NCBI GenBank assembly: GCA_964482225.1
Contig: CAYZWT010000017.1
Coordinates: forward strand, 16,751 to 80,750
Direction of reading: 5' to 3'
Source: UBA1429 sp964482225
GTDB lineage: Bacteria > Chloroflexota > Anaerolineae > UBA1429
Length of the DNA: 64,000 bases
Shown: in pieces, positions 7,809 through 16,027 of the stretch
Layout: every line of letters begins with the position of its first letter
Position numbering within the stretch: position 1 is the first letter of the stretch
Translations under genes and position numbers: made by a program
Notes under the pieces: generated by a model
Databases searched by the model: none
The model's input: only the letters and a program-made list of their open reading frames with translations
Told to the model about the DNA's origin: nothing

Positions 7809-9485
7809 ATGCGTGTTGCAGAGGTTGTCGTTCGGATTCTGGAGGATGAGGGCATCGAGGCCGCTTTTGGCATCCCAGGCGCGGCCATCAACCCGGTGTA
7901 CGAGTTCCTGGGCACCTCCAGGCAGATCAAGCACTATACGGCGCGCCACGAAGAGGGCGCGTTGCACGCCGCCGACGGCTATTCTCGGGCCACGGGCTGC
8001 ACCAAGCTGGGCTTGGCTATCTGCACCTCTGGGCCCGGCGCCACCAATTTTGTCACCGGCCTCTATACCGCCCAGATTGACTCGATCCCTCTGATCGCCA
8101 TCACCGGCCAGAACGTGCGCTCGCAGCTTCACAAAGAAGCCTTTCAGGCCGTGGATATCGTGGATATCGTCAAGCCGGTGTGCAAGGCGGCCTGGTGCAT
8201 CACCGAGCCAGAGCAGGCGCCCAGCATCCTGCGCAAGGCATTCTGGACCGCCCGCGAGGGGCGGCCTGGGCCGGTGCTGATTGATCTCCCGCTGGATGTG
8301 CAGATGGCCGACATCCCCTACGACCCCGCCAAGGACGCAGCGATCCCGCTGGTCAAGCAACCGCCCGATCCGACGCTGATCGAGCAGGCCATCGAGACGC
8401 TGCTGGCCGCCGAGAACCCGATCATGATCATGGGCGGCGGCGTGCTGCTGGCCCACGCCACCGGGCCTTGCGTGGCCCTGGCGGAGCACCTGGCCTTGCC
8501 GGTGGTGACCACCTATATGGCCACGGGCGGCATCCCGGCCCAGCACCCGCTGCACGTAGGCCATATCGGCATCCAGGTGGGCGGGCCCTTTGGCAACCAG
8601 TTCTTCCTGGGATCGGACCTGGTGCTGGCCATCGGCAATCGCTTCAACGACCGGCACACCGGCGCGCTGCCCGCCTATACCAAGGGGCGCAAGTTCATCC
8701 ACATCAACATCGAACCGGAGCACATTGGCCGGATCGTGCCCACCGAGCTGGGCATCGTGGCCGATGCCGGGCTGGCCATCGAGGCGCTGCTGGAGGCGGC
8801 TCGCCGCCGCACGCCGCCCCGCGCCCCCAGCGAGCGGGTGCAGCGCATCCCCGCCGAGCGCGCAGAGATGGCCCGCCGCACCGATTACGACCAGGTGCCC
8901 ATCAAGCCCCAGCGGGTCTATCAGGAGCTGAACGAGTTCTTTGGGCCGGATACCTTCTTTACCACCGGCTGCGGGTTGACCCAGATCTGGTCGGGGCAGT
9001 TCCAGCAGATAGACAGCCCGGCGACCTACCTGCCCTCCGGCGGCGCGGGCACCCTGGGTTATGACCTGCCGGCGGCCATTGGGGCCAAGCTGGCGCGGCC
9101 CGCGTTCACCTCCGTGGCGGTGGTGGGCGATGGCGGTGTGGGGTTCACCATCCAGGAGCTAGCCATGGCCTGCCAATACAACGTGCCGGTGATCGTCGTG
9201 ATCGTGAACAACGGCTACCTGAGCCTGATCCGCCAGAACCAGCGCTACGCCTACGAGTACGAATATGGCGTGGACCTGACCTATGGCGAGCGGGGGGTGG
9301 ATTTCTGCATCGTGGCCGAGGGCTTTGGCGCCTATGCCGAGCGGGTGACCGCGCCTGAGGGGATTCGCCCGGCGTTCGAGCGGGCCGTGGCGGCCAACTG
9401 CCCGGCGGTGATTGACATCGTGGTCGAACGCGAGACGGACGCCTCGATGGGCGCCAGCATTGATGCGGTGAGAGAGTTTGTATAG
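7809..9485 (+). CDS. Glyoxylate-carboligase-like ThDP enzyme
   Basis: Length is 558 aa. It contains the three domains of acetolactate-synthase-type ThDP enzymes, with the cofactor motif GDGGVGFT..ELA...NVPV..VIVNN near 440-480. Several segments are specific to glyoxylate carboligase (Gcl): GLYTAQIDSIPLIAITGQ, LHKEAFQAVDI, and a C-terminal SMG-containing tail. Gcl makes tartronate semialdehyde from two glyoxylates in the cytoplasm and normally has Val in place of the activating glutamate. Here Glu48 is retained (ARHEEGA), as in acetolactate synthases. A related carboligation with another 2-oxo acid is therefore possible. AGAGGAG precedes the ATG. A strong hairpin ends the unit. Confidence 0.8.
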   Translation: MRVAEVVVRILEDEGIEAAFGIPGAAINPVYEFLGTSRQIKHYTARHEEGALHAADGYSRATGCTKLGLAICTSGPGATNFVTGLYTAQIDSIPLIAITGQNVRSQLHKEAFQAVDIVDIVKPVCKAAWCITEPEQAPSILRKAFWTAREGRPGPVLIDLPLDVQMADIPYDPAKDAAIPLVKQPPDPTLIEQAIETLLAAENPIMIMGGGVLLAHATGPCVALAEHLALPVVTTYMATGGIPAQHPLHVGHIGIQVGGPFGNQFFLGSDLVLAIGNRFNDRHTGALPAYTKGRKFIHINIEPEHIGRIVPTELGIVADAGLAIEALLEAARRRTPPRAPSERVQRIPAERAEMARRTDYDQVPIKPQRVYQELNEFFGPDTFFTTGCGLTQIWSGQFQQIDSPATYLPSGGAGTLGYDLPAAIGAKLARPAFTSVAVVGDGGVGFTIQELAMACQYNVPVIVVIVNNGYLSLIRQNQRYAYEYEYGVDLTYGERGVDFCIVAEGFGAYAERVTAPEGIRPAFERAVAANCPAVIDIVVERETDASMGASIDAVREFV

Positions 9486-9505
9486 GGGCGCAGATGCCCG
9501 ACGAA

Positions 9506-9546
9506 CCAAGAGACGCCTCCCGCAGTAGCCGGGAGGCGTCTCTTGG
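9506..9546. terminator. Bidirectional hairpin between convergent genes
   Basis: Perfect 17-bp stem (9506-9522 with 9530-9546) and seven-base loop between a plus-strand and a minus-strand gene end. No T tract on either side. Confidence 0.75.
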
Positions 9547-9568
9547 CCTCACGATCATCGCATCTCTC

Positions 9569-12500
9569 TCAGCCGCGTTCTAGCGCCTCGCGCACCTTGG
9601 CCGTCAGCGTATGCACATCGAAAGGCTTTTGCAGGAAGGGCACATCCTCCGCCAGAATGCCGCGCTCGGCGATGATATCGGCAGAATAGCCGGACATGAA
9701 CAGTACCCTGATGCCTGGCTTGAGTTGGGCGACGCGCTCGGCGAGAGCGCGCCCGTTCATATCGGGCATCACCACATCGGTGATCAGCAGATCAATGGGC
9801 GCGGCGTACTGCCGGCACAGGGCCAGCGCGTCCTCTGGGTGGTTCGCCGCCAGGACGGTATAGCCCTGGCGCTCCAGAAGGCTCTGGTACAGGGCCAGGA
9901 TTTGGGGCTCATCCTCGACGACTAGCACCGTTTCACTGCCGGAGGATGCCCGCGTCACCTCGTGCGTATGGCCGGTAGCGCCCTCCTCGCGATAGCGCGG
10001 CAAATAGATCCGCACGCTCGTGCCCTGGCCCGGCTCGCTGTATACATGGATGAACCCGTCGTTTTGCTTGACGATGCCATAGACCGTGGCCAACCCCAAG
10101 CCCGTGCCCTGCCCCACCGGCTTGGTCGTAAAGAACGGCTCGAACAGATGCGCTTGGGTCCCGGCATCCATGCCCACCCCCGTATCGCTGAATGCCAGCA
10201 TCACGTATTCTCCCGGCGCAAAATCACCCTGCGAGCGGGCGTATCCCTCGTCCACCCGCACATTGCGGATCTCCAACGTGATCTTGCCCACATCGGCGAT
10301 GGCATCCCGGGCGTTGCTCGCCAGGTTCATCAGGATCTGGCTGATCTGGGCAGGGTCAATGTGCACCGGCCAGAGTTCCGCGCCCTGAACGAAATGCACC
10401 TGGATCTCCTCACCCACCAGACGGCGCAGCATCTGCTCGTGATCGGCAATCACGATGGACAGGTCTATCATATGGGGCTGCACGGTCTGGCGCCGGGCAA
10501 AGCCCAGTAGTTGAGAGGTGAGCGCAGCCGAGCGCTGCGCCGCTCGACGGATCTCGATCAGAGACTCGTGCGCATCGTCATCGGGGGCCATCCCGTCGAG
10601 CGCCAGCTCGGCATAGCCCGAGATGACACTGAGCATGTTATTGAAATCGTGGGCCACGCCGCCTGCCAGTCTGCCGATAGCCTCCATCTTGACCGCCTGG
10701 CGCAACCGCTCCTCGCTTTCGGCCAGGTTCTCTCGAATGTGCTGATCGCGCACATACAAGCCATACAGCTCGGCCAGGCGGCGAATCGTCTCCAGGGCGT
10801 CATCATCATAGCCTTGGGGCGCATTGGCCAGGGCGATCTGCCCGATCAGCTCTCCTTCAGACATCACCGGCATCGAGAGCAGGCTCTGGAGTGGCACATG
10901 CCCTTCGGGCAGACCTGTCGCAGCCGGGTGTGCGGCAGGATCGTTGGTATAGAACGCTTCACAGGTGTTCAACGCATGGCCCCACAGCCCGGGATAGCGG
11001 CCATCGGAGCCCGGCGGGAAGATGAGGGGCTCCTTGGCATCCAGGAGCTGACAATCTTGGTCGGTCTGCTCGCAAAATGTGTGGGTATGCATGTCGCCGT
11101 TGCGCGGGTCTTTGGCGGCCACGTAACCATGTACGCTGCCCGTAAGGGCGCGGGCATGATCGAGCACGGCCAGCGCGATCTCGCGGCCATCGCGGACGGG
11201 CTGCAAGAGCGCGGAAGAGAGAGCCGCCAGAGCCGAGTCCACAGCCGACCGGCGCCTGAGCGCCTCTTGCGCCTCGCGCTGGGCGGTGATGTCTATCATC
11301 AGGCCATGGGAGCGTAGGGGCTGGCCATCGCGCATGTCAACGCTCGCCACATCGCGCAGCCAGACGATGCCGCCATCGGGCCGCAGGAAGCGATACTCGG
11401 CATCGTGAGGCTCACCCCGAGCGGTACACGTATCCATCAGGGCCGCCACACGCTCCCGATCCTCCGGATGCAGGTGGTCCTTCCAGAATCTACAGTCGGT
11501 CCATGCCTGAGGCGGCCAGCCGGTCAGATCGGCGGCCTGGGGCGCAACGTAGGCAAAGCGATCGGCGATGAGATCGTACTCCCACAGCACCGCTTGAGAC
11601 GACTCGGCCAGCCGCCGGTAGCGCTCCTCGCTTTCGCGCAGCGCTTCTTCGGCCTGCCTGTGCTCCGTTATGTCGCGCCCGATGCCCGCCAGACCGATGA
11701 TCTCGCCCTGGTCGTTGCGCAACGGCAACTTGGTGGTCAACAGCCAATAGCGCCTGCCGTGGGCATTGACCAATTCCATCTCTTGGTTTATGAGAGAGGT
11801 CCCTTGTAGCACCAAGGCGTCATGTCCTGTGTAGGGGGCGGCCATATCAGGCGCAAAGAGATCCCAATCGGTCTTGCCCAATACCTCTCTCTCATCCGTG
11901 AGCCCCAGCATGGCCAGCTCAGCCCGGTTGGACAGCGTCTTGCGCCCCTGGAGATCCTTGGCATAGATCGCGTCAGGCAGGTTGTCAATCACGGTGCGCA
12001 GCAAGACACGCTCGCGGGCCAGCGCCTCTTCTGCCTCTTTGCGCGCAGTGATGTCGTGGCCGATGCCCACCAGGCCCACGATCTCCCCCTGCTCGTTGAG
12101 CAGCGGCAACTTGGAGGTGGCAAGCCAGATCTGTTTCCCCTGGCTGTTGACCAGCCGTTCCTCGTGGTCCAGCACCGGCTCGCCCGCCTCCAGCACCGCC
12201 TGCTCGGCGGCCATGAGCTCCTGGGCGACCTCGAACGGGAATAGCTCCGCATCTGTCTTGCCCAAGACCTCTGCCTCGGTAGAGGCGCCGATGTTATCCA
12301 GGTCCTGCCGGTTGGCGAGGGTCTTGCGTCCTTGGCGATCTTTGACATAGATGGCCGCGTGCAGGTTGTCAATGACGGTGCGCAACAAGAGGCGCTCGTC
12401 GGCCAGCGCCCGCTGGGCCTCCCGGCGAGCGGTAATATCCTCGATGACCAGGATCACATAGCGGGGTCTCGCGTCGGCATCAAGGATCGGCGCAGCGCTC

Positions 12501-14182
12501 AGCCGCGCCCAGATCAGGCGTCCATCCTTGCGGACATAGCGCTTTTCGCGCTGATAGCGAGGGAGCTGGTCCGTGGCCAACCGCTGAAAAAGCACAGCGC
12601 CCTCCCTGCGATCCTCCGGATGGGTGGGATCCACTCCGGCCAATTCCCCCTCGGTGTACCCCAGCAGCTCCACCATGGCCCGGTTGCACTCTACCAGGCG
12701 GCCATCGAGATCGTACAGCGCCGAGGCCAAGGGGCTGGCATCAAAGAGCGCCCGAAAGCGCGCCTCGCTTTCTTCCAGGGCGCGCTGGGCGGCGCGCTCC
12801 TGGCTTTGATCGCGAAAGACCAACACCACGCCGCCGACCTCTCCGTTGGCAGCCCGCACCGGCGCGCCGCTATCGGCAATGGGGCGCTCGACGCCATCGC
12901 GGCCCAGCAGCAGGGTGTGGTTTGCCAGCCCAACCACCTGGCCCTCGCGCAGCACGCGCTCTGCCGGGCTCTCGACCGGCAAGCGCGTCATCTCGTTGAT
13001 AATGTGAAACACCTGCTCCAGCGGTTGGCCCAACGCCTCTTCAGCCGGCCAGCCGGTGAGTGCCTCGGCCACCGGGTTCAGCAGCGTAACCTGGGCATCG
13101 GCATCTGTGGCGATGACGGCATCGCCCACGCTCATCAGGGTGGCGCGATGGCGCTCTTCGCTCTCGCGCAGCGCCTCGGCGGCCTGCATGCGCTCATGAT
13201 CGCGGGCCCGCGCGTTGCCCTGCAGGAGGGTGGCTCCCGCCAGAGCCACCGAGGTCAGCAGGGCCGCGACCAGCCCCAGGATGAGCGCCGAGCGCAGCCG
13301 CCAGGGACCCAACACCTCTTGGGCATCTACCTTGCTCACCAAGAACCAGGGGGAATCAGGCACAGGACTTAGCGCCGCATACACAGGCTCGCCGCGATAG
13401 TCCACGCCCTCGACCATGCCTACCCGGCCCTGCACTGCCTGGGCAGCCGGAACGAGAACCTGGTCCAGCGGCACCTGCAAGGCCAACGCCGCGCCCTCGC
13501 GATGCCGTAGGTCGTTCAGAAACAGCACGGCGTCTCCTTCGCGGCGCACCAGCAAGGTCTCGGCGCTCTCGCTCGGGGTCGGCCAGGTCTGGATGAGGGG
13601 ATAGAGGAACTGCTCGGCATCCATACGCAACACGAACGCCCCCACCGGCGGCGATGCGGGTGCATTGGCTGCGAAAAGGGGTGCAACCACGTCCACGTGA
13701 GGGGCCAGATCGCCAGGCCCCTGGTGCAGATCGGCGATGGTCGGGACGCCCAGGGCCCAGGCATCCTCTAGCGCGCGCAGCAGGGCCTCGTGAGGCTGCT
13801 CAGGAAGGTCCTCCACGGCCAGGCGCACGTGCCCCTGCGCGTCCAGCAGCAGAACATCGGCATAGTGGTAGTGGGTTCGGAGCGACCGCATGTGGGCGAG
13901 AAGCGGCTCGGTCCGATCCTCCTGGGGCGAGATCAACCAAGCGGATACCATCTCGGTCAGGATGGCGTTCTCCGTGAGCACCGCTGCATCGGCCAGCTTT
14001 TCGGCGCGCCAGGCTGCGATCTGGCCCACCTTGAGGGCGGCGATGGCCTCTAGCTCGTGCTCCGCATCGCGGCGCAGCGCGCGCTCCTGATCGCGATACA
14101 CACGCGCGCCCACAAGCAGCACGCCCAATGCGACCAGCGTCAACACGGCCAACACCCAACGGGAAGTGGTGGTCATCCGCAT
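9569..14182 (-). CDS. Multi-PAS hybrid sensor histidine kinase
   Basis: Length is 1537 aa from ATG 14182 after GGGAGG; a longer frame upstream lacks a ribosome site. Order: membrane helix (7-26), extracytoplasmic cache-like sensor (about 30-295), second helix (297-322), and five PAS domains (about 340-970). Then come a GAF domain (about 980-1147), a HisKA helix with GGVAHDFNN (His near 1176), a HATPase with GTGLGLATVYG, and a C-terminal receiver with ITDVVMPDMNG (Asp near 1470). PAS3 and PAS4 are near-copies (LLRTVIDNL, GRKTL, LGKTD). It should autophosphorylate and pass phosphate to its own receiver. No output regulator is adjacent. Ends at a shared terminator. Confidence 0.92.
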   Translation of the reverse strand: MRMTTTSRWVLAVLTLVALGVLLVGARVYRDQERALRRDAEHELEAIAALKVGQIAAWRAEKLADAAVLTENAILTEMVSAWLISPQEDRTEPLLAHMRSLRTHYHYADVLLLDAQGHVRLAVEDLPEQPHEALLRALEDAWALGVPTIADLHQGPGDLAPHVDVVAPLFAANAPASPPVGAFVLRMDAEQFLYPLIQTWPTPSESAETLLVRREGDAVLFLNDLRHREGAALALQVPLDQVLVPAAQAVQGRVGMVEGVDYRGEPVYAALSPVPDSPWFLVSKVDAQEVLGPWRLRSALILGLVAALLTSVALAGATLLQGNARARDHERMQAAEALRESEERHRATLMSVGDAVIATDADAQVTLLNPVAEALTGWPAEEALGQPLEQVFHIINEMTRLPVESPAERVLREGQVVGLANHTLLLGRDGVERPIADSGAPVRAANGEVGGVVLVFRDQSQERAAQRALEESEARFRALFDASPLASALYDLDGRLVECNRAMVELLGYTEGELAGVDPTHPEDRREGAVLFQRLATDQLPRYQREKRYVRKDGRLIWARLSAAPILDADARPRYVILVIEDITARREAQRALADERLLLRTVIDNLHAAIYVKDRQGRKTLANRQDLDNIGASTEAEVLGKTDAELFPFEVAQELMAAEQAVLEAGEPVLDHEERLVNSQGKQIWLATSKLPLLNEQGEIVGLVGIGHDITARKEAEEALARERVLLRTVIDNLPDAIYAKDLQGRKTLSNRAELAMLGLTDEREVLGKTDWDLFAPDMAAPYTGHDALVLQGTSLINQEMELVNAHGRRYWLLTTKLPLRNDQGEIIGLAGIGRDITEHRQAEEALRESEERYRRLAESSQAVLWEYDLIADRFAYVAPQAADLTGWPPQAWTDCRFWKDHLHPEDRERVAALMDTCTARGEPHDAEYRFLRPDGGIVWLRDVASVDMRDGQPLRSHGLMIDITAQREAQEALRRRSAVDSALAALSSALLQPVRDGREIALAVLDHARALTGSVHGYVAAKDPRNGDMHTHTFCEQTDQDCQLLDAKEPLIFPPGSDGRYPGLWGHALNTCEAFYTNDPAAHPAATGLPEGHVPLQSLLSMPVMSEGELIGQIALANAPQGYDDDALETIRRLAELYGLYVRDQHIRENLAESEERLRQAVKMEAIGRLAGGVAHDFNNMLSVISGYAELALDGMAPDDDAHESLIEIRRAAQRSAALTSQLLGFARRQTVQPHMIDLSIVIADHEQMLRRLVGEEIQVHFVQGAELWPVHIDPAQISQILMNLASNARDAIADVGKITLEIRNVRVDEGYARSQGDFAPGEYVMLAFSDTGVGMDAGTQAHLFEPFFTTKPVGQGTGLGLATVYGIVKQNDGFIHVYSEPGQGTSVRIYLPRYREEGATGHTHEVTRASSGSETVLVVEDEPQILALYQSLLERQGYTVLAANHPEDALALCRQYAAPIDLLITDVVMPDMNGRALAERVAQLKPGIRVLFMSGYSADIIAERGILAEDVPFLQKPFDVHTLTAKVREALERG

Positions 14183-14299
14183 GAGACCTCCCTGGCGTTC
14201 TGAGGACAAGGGGCATAGGGAAATGAGCCCATCTCTGGCCGGCCGCAACTCACGGGTGAGCGCCGGTGGGGCTGCCGGAGAAGAGCCAACACGCCCTCT

Positions 14300-14327
14300 A
14301 GTGTACACAATCCATCCCAAACCGCAA
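14300..14327 (-). promoter_or_regulatory. Promoter of the hybrid kinase
   Basis: On the minus strand: TTGCGG (14327-14322), 16-base spacer, TACACT (14305-14300). It directs transcription toward ATG 14182. Confidence 0.4.
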
Positions 14328-14365
14328 GCATCGCGACAACGCTGTCAACGGCACCTCGCATACGC

Positions 14366-14393
14366 TTGCCTGCCTGGGCGATGCTGGTACAAT
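14366..14393 (+). promoter_or_regulatory. Promoter of the first ANL-like gene
   Basis: TTGCCT (14366-14371), 16-base spacer, extended -10 TGGTACAAT ending at 14393. Two ATGs (14398 and 14401) lie at the predicted transcript start. Confidence 0.5.
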
Positions 14394-14439
14394 CGCGATG
14401 ATGGCTCATAGGCAGTCTCAAGGTGTGAAAGGCTATACG

Positions 14440-16023
14440 ATGCACGTACAGATCACCAGAGCGCTTCACTACACCCGTGGCCTATATGGGTTCTGGCGCG
14501 CACCCATTGATCCTGCCAGCCTGCCGAACCGGTTGCGCGCGCAGGTGGCGGGGCGCGAGGCGGCCTTTCTCGACATGCTGCGCCGCGCCGTGTTCCAGCA
14601 CCCCGCCAGCCCCTATCTGGCGCTGCTGCGGGCGGCAGGTATCGAGGAGCAGGACATCGCGGCGCTGGTGGCCGCCCACGGTATCGAAGGCGCCCTGCAA
14701 CGTCTCTACGAGGCGGGCGTGTACGTCAGCCTGGAAGAGTTCAAGGGCAACACGCCCGCCCTGCGACGCGGCAACCTAGAGTTGCCCATCAGCGCCGCCG
14801 CCTTTGACAACCCCCAGAGCTCCGGGCACCTGGCGGGCGCCACCGGCGGCACCCGCTCCAGCGGCACCCGCCTGGCCATTGACTTGAGCGACCAACTGGA
14901 TGAGCTAGCCGGTCGTTACGTCAACTTGCAGACCCGAGCCCTGGCGTCGCGCCCCTTTGCCATGTGGCGCACGGCGCCTCCTTCTCTGGCGATGGTGCGT
15001 ATGACCCTCGTGGCCCTCAAGCTGGGCGCCCCCTGCCTGCACTGGTTCAGCCCTACGCGGCCCGGCCTGGGGCCCACATCGGGCAAGAGCGCCGTGCAGA
15101 CCTGGATCACCATCGCTCTCTCGGGCCTCATGGGCCGCCGCATCCCCCTTCCAGAGTACGCGCCCATCGAGCAGGCCGAGAGAGTGGCTCGCTGGCTGGC
15201 CAGACAAACCGCGCAGGGACGCCGCCTCACCTTTTACGTTACGGTCAGCCTGGGGGCGCGGCTCTGCCTGTGCGCCCGCAGTCTGGGGCTCGATATCAGC
15301 GGACACACCCTGCGGCTCTCGTCCGAGCCCGTCACCGAGGGAAAAGCTACCCTCCTTCGCGAGGCCGGGCTGGAGTGGGTCGCGGGCTATGGCATGAACG
15401 ATGCGGGCTCACTGGGGATCTCGTGCGGCAACCCGGCCCATGTGGACGAGATGCACCTGCTCACCAACCGCAGCGCCTTTTTGTTCCACCCGCGCCGGTT
15501 CCCTGGGCTGGACGACCCCGTCAACGCCCTGTACCTGACGGTGTTCTCGCCCCGGGCGCCCAAAGTGCTGCTCAATGTGGAAAGCGGCGATCATGCCACG
15601 CCCATCGAGCGCAATTGCGGCTGCCTGGCCGAGCAGGTGGGCCTGACCCAGCGCGTTCACACCATCCGCAGCTATGAAAAGCTCACCTCGGCGGGCATGC
15701 ACTTTATGGGCAGCGCCCTCGTGGAGGTCTTGGAAGAGGCCCTGCCTGGGCGCTATGGCGGCGGCCCCACAGACTATCAGTTCGTCGAGACCGAAGAGGG
15801 CGGCGAAACGCGTGTCAAGCTGGTGATTGACCCGCAGCTCGGGCCGATGGACGAGAGCGGGGTTATCGCCTTTGTGCTGGACGAGCTGTGCCAGCGCACC
15901 CGCGCCGGGCGCATGCAGACCGAGGTCTGGCGCAGCAGCGGAACCCTACAGATCGAGCGCGCACGCCCGTATCTCACCAGCGCGGCCAAGATTCAGCCGC
16001 TGCACATCGAGCGCAGGCGCTAG
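14440..16023 (+). CDS. ANL-superfamily PaaK/LuxE-like protein, paralog 1
   Basis: Length is 527 aa from ATG 14440 (AAAGG seven bases before). An in-frame leaderless start at 14398 or 14401 is possible. The N-terminal 110 residues are helical. Residues 135-144 (TGGTRSSGTR) resemble the ATP/AMP phosphate loop of adenylating enzymes. The later GYGMNDAG segment corresponds to the YGxTE motif, NVESGDH to the (T/S)GD motif, and HTIRSYEKLTSAGMHFMG to the hinge. The closest recognisable type is phenylacetate-CoA ligase or acyl-protein synthetase. A 532-aa paralog lies at 51462-53060, and both end in SAKIQPLH. Predicted to activate a carboxylate with ATP; the substrate is unknown. Stands alone in its transcript. 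Confidence 0.65.
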   Translation: MHVQITRALHYTRGLYGFWRAPIDPASLPNRLRAQVAGREAAFLDMLRRAVFQHPASPYLALLRAAGIEEQDIAALVAAHGIEGALQRLYEAGVYVSLEEFKGNTPALRRGNLELPISAAAFDNPQSSGHLAGATGGTRSSGTRLAIDLSDQLDELAGRYVNLQTRALASRPFAMWRTAPPSLAMVRMTLVALKLGAPCLHWFSPTRPGLGPTSGKSAVQTWITIALSGLMGRRIPLPEYAPIEQAERVARWLARQTAQGRRLTFYVTVSLGARLCLCARSLGLDISGHTLRLSSEPVTEGKATLLREAGLEWVAGYGMNDAGSLGISCGNPAHVDEMHLLTNRSAFLFHPRRFPGLDDPVNALYLTVFSPRAPKVLLNVESGDHATPIERNCGCLAEQVGLTQRVHTIRSYEKLTSAGMHFMGSALVEVLEEALPGRYGGGPTDYQFVETEEGGETRVKLVIDPQLGPMDESGVIAFVLDELCQRTRAGRMQTEVWRSSGTLQIERARPYLTSAAKIQPLHIERRR

Positions 16024-16027
16024 ATGG

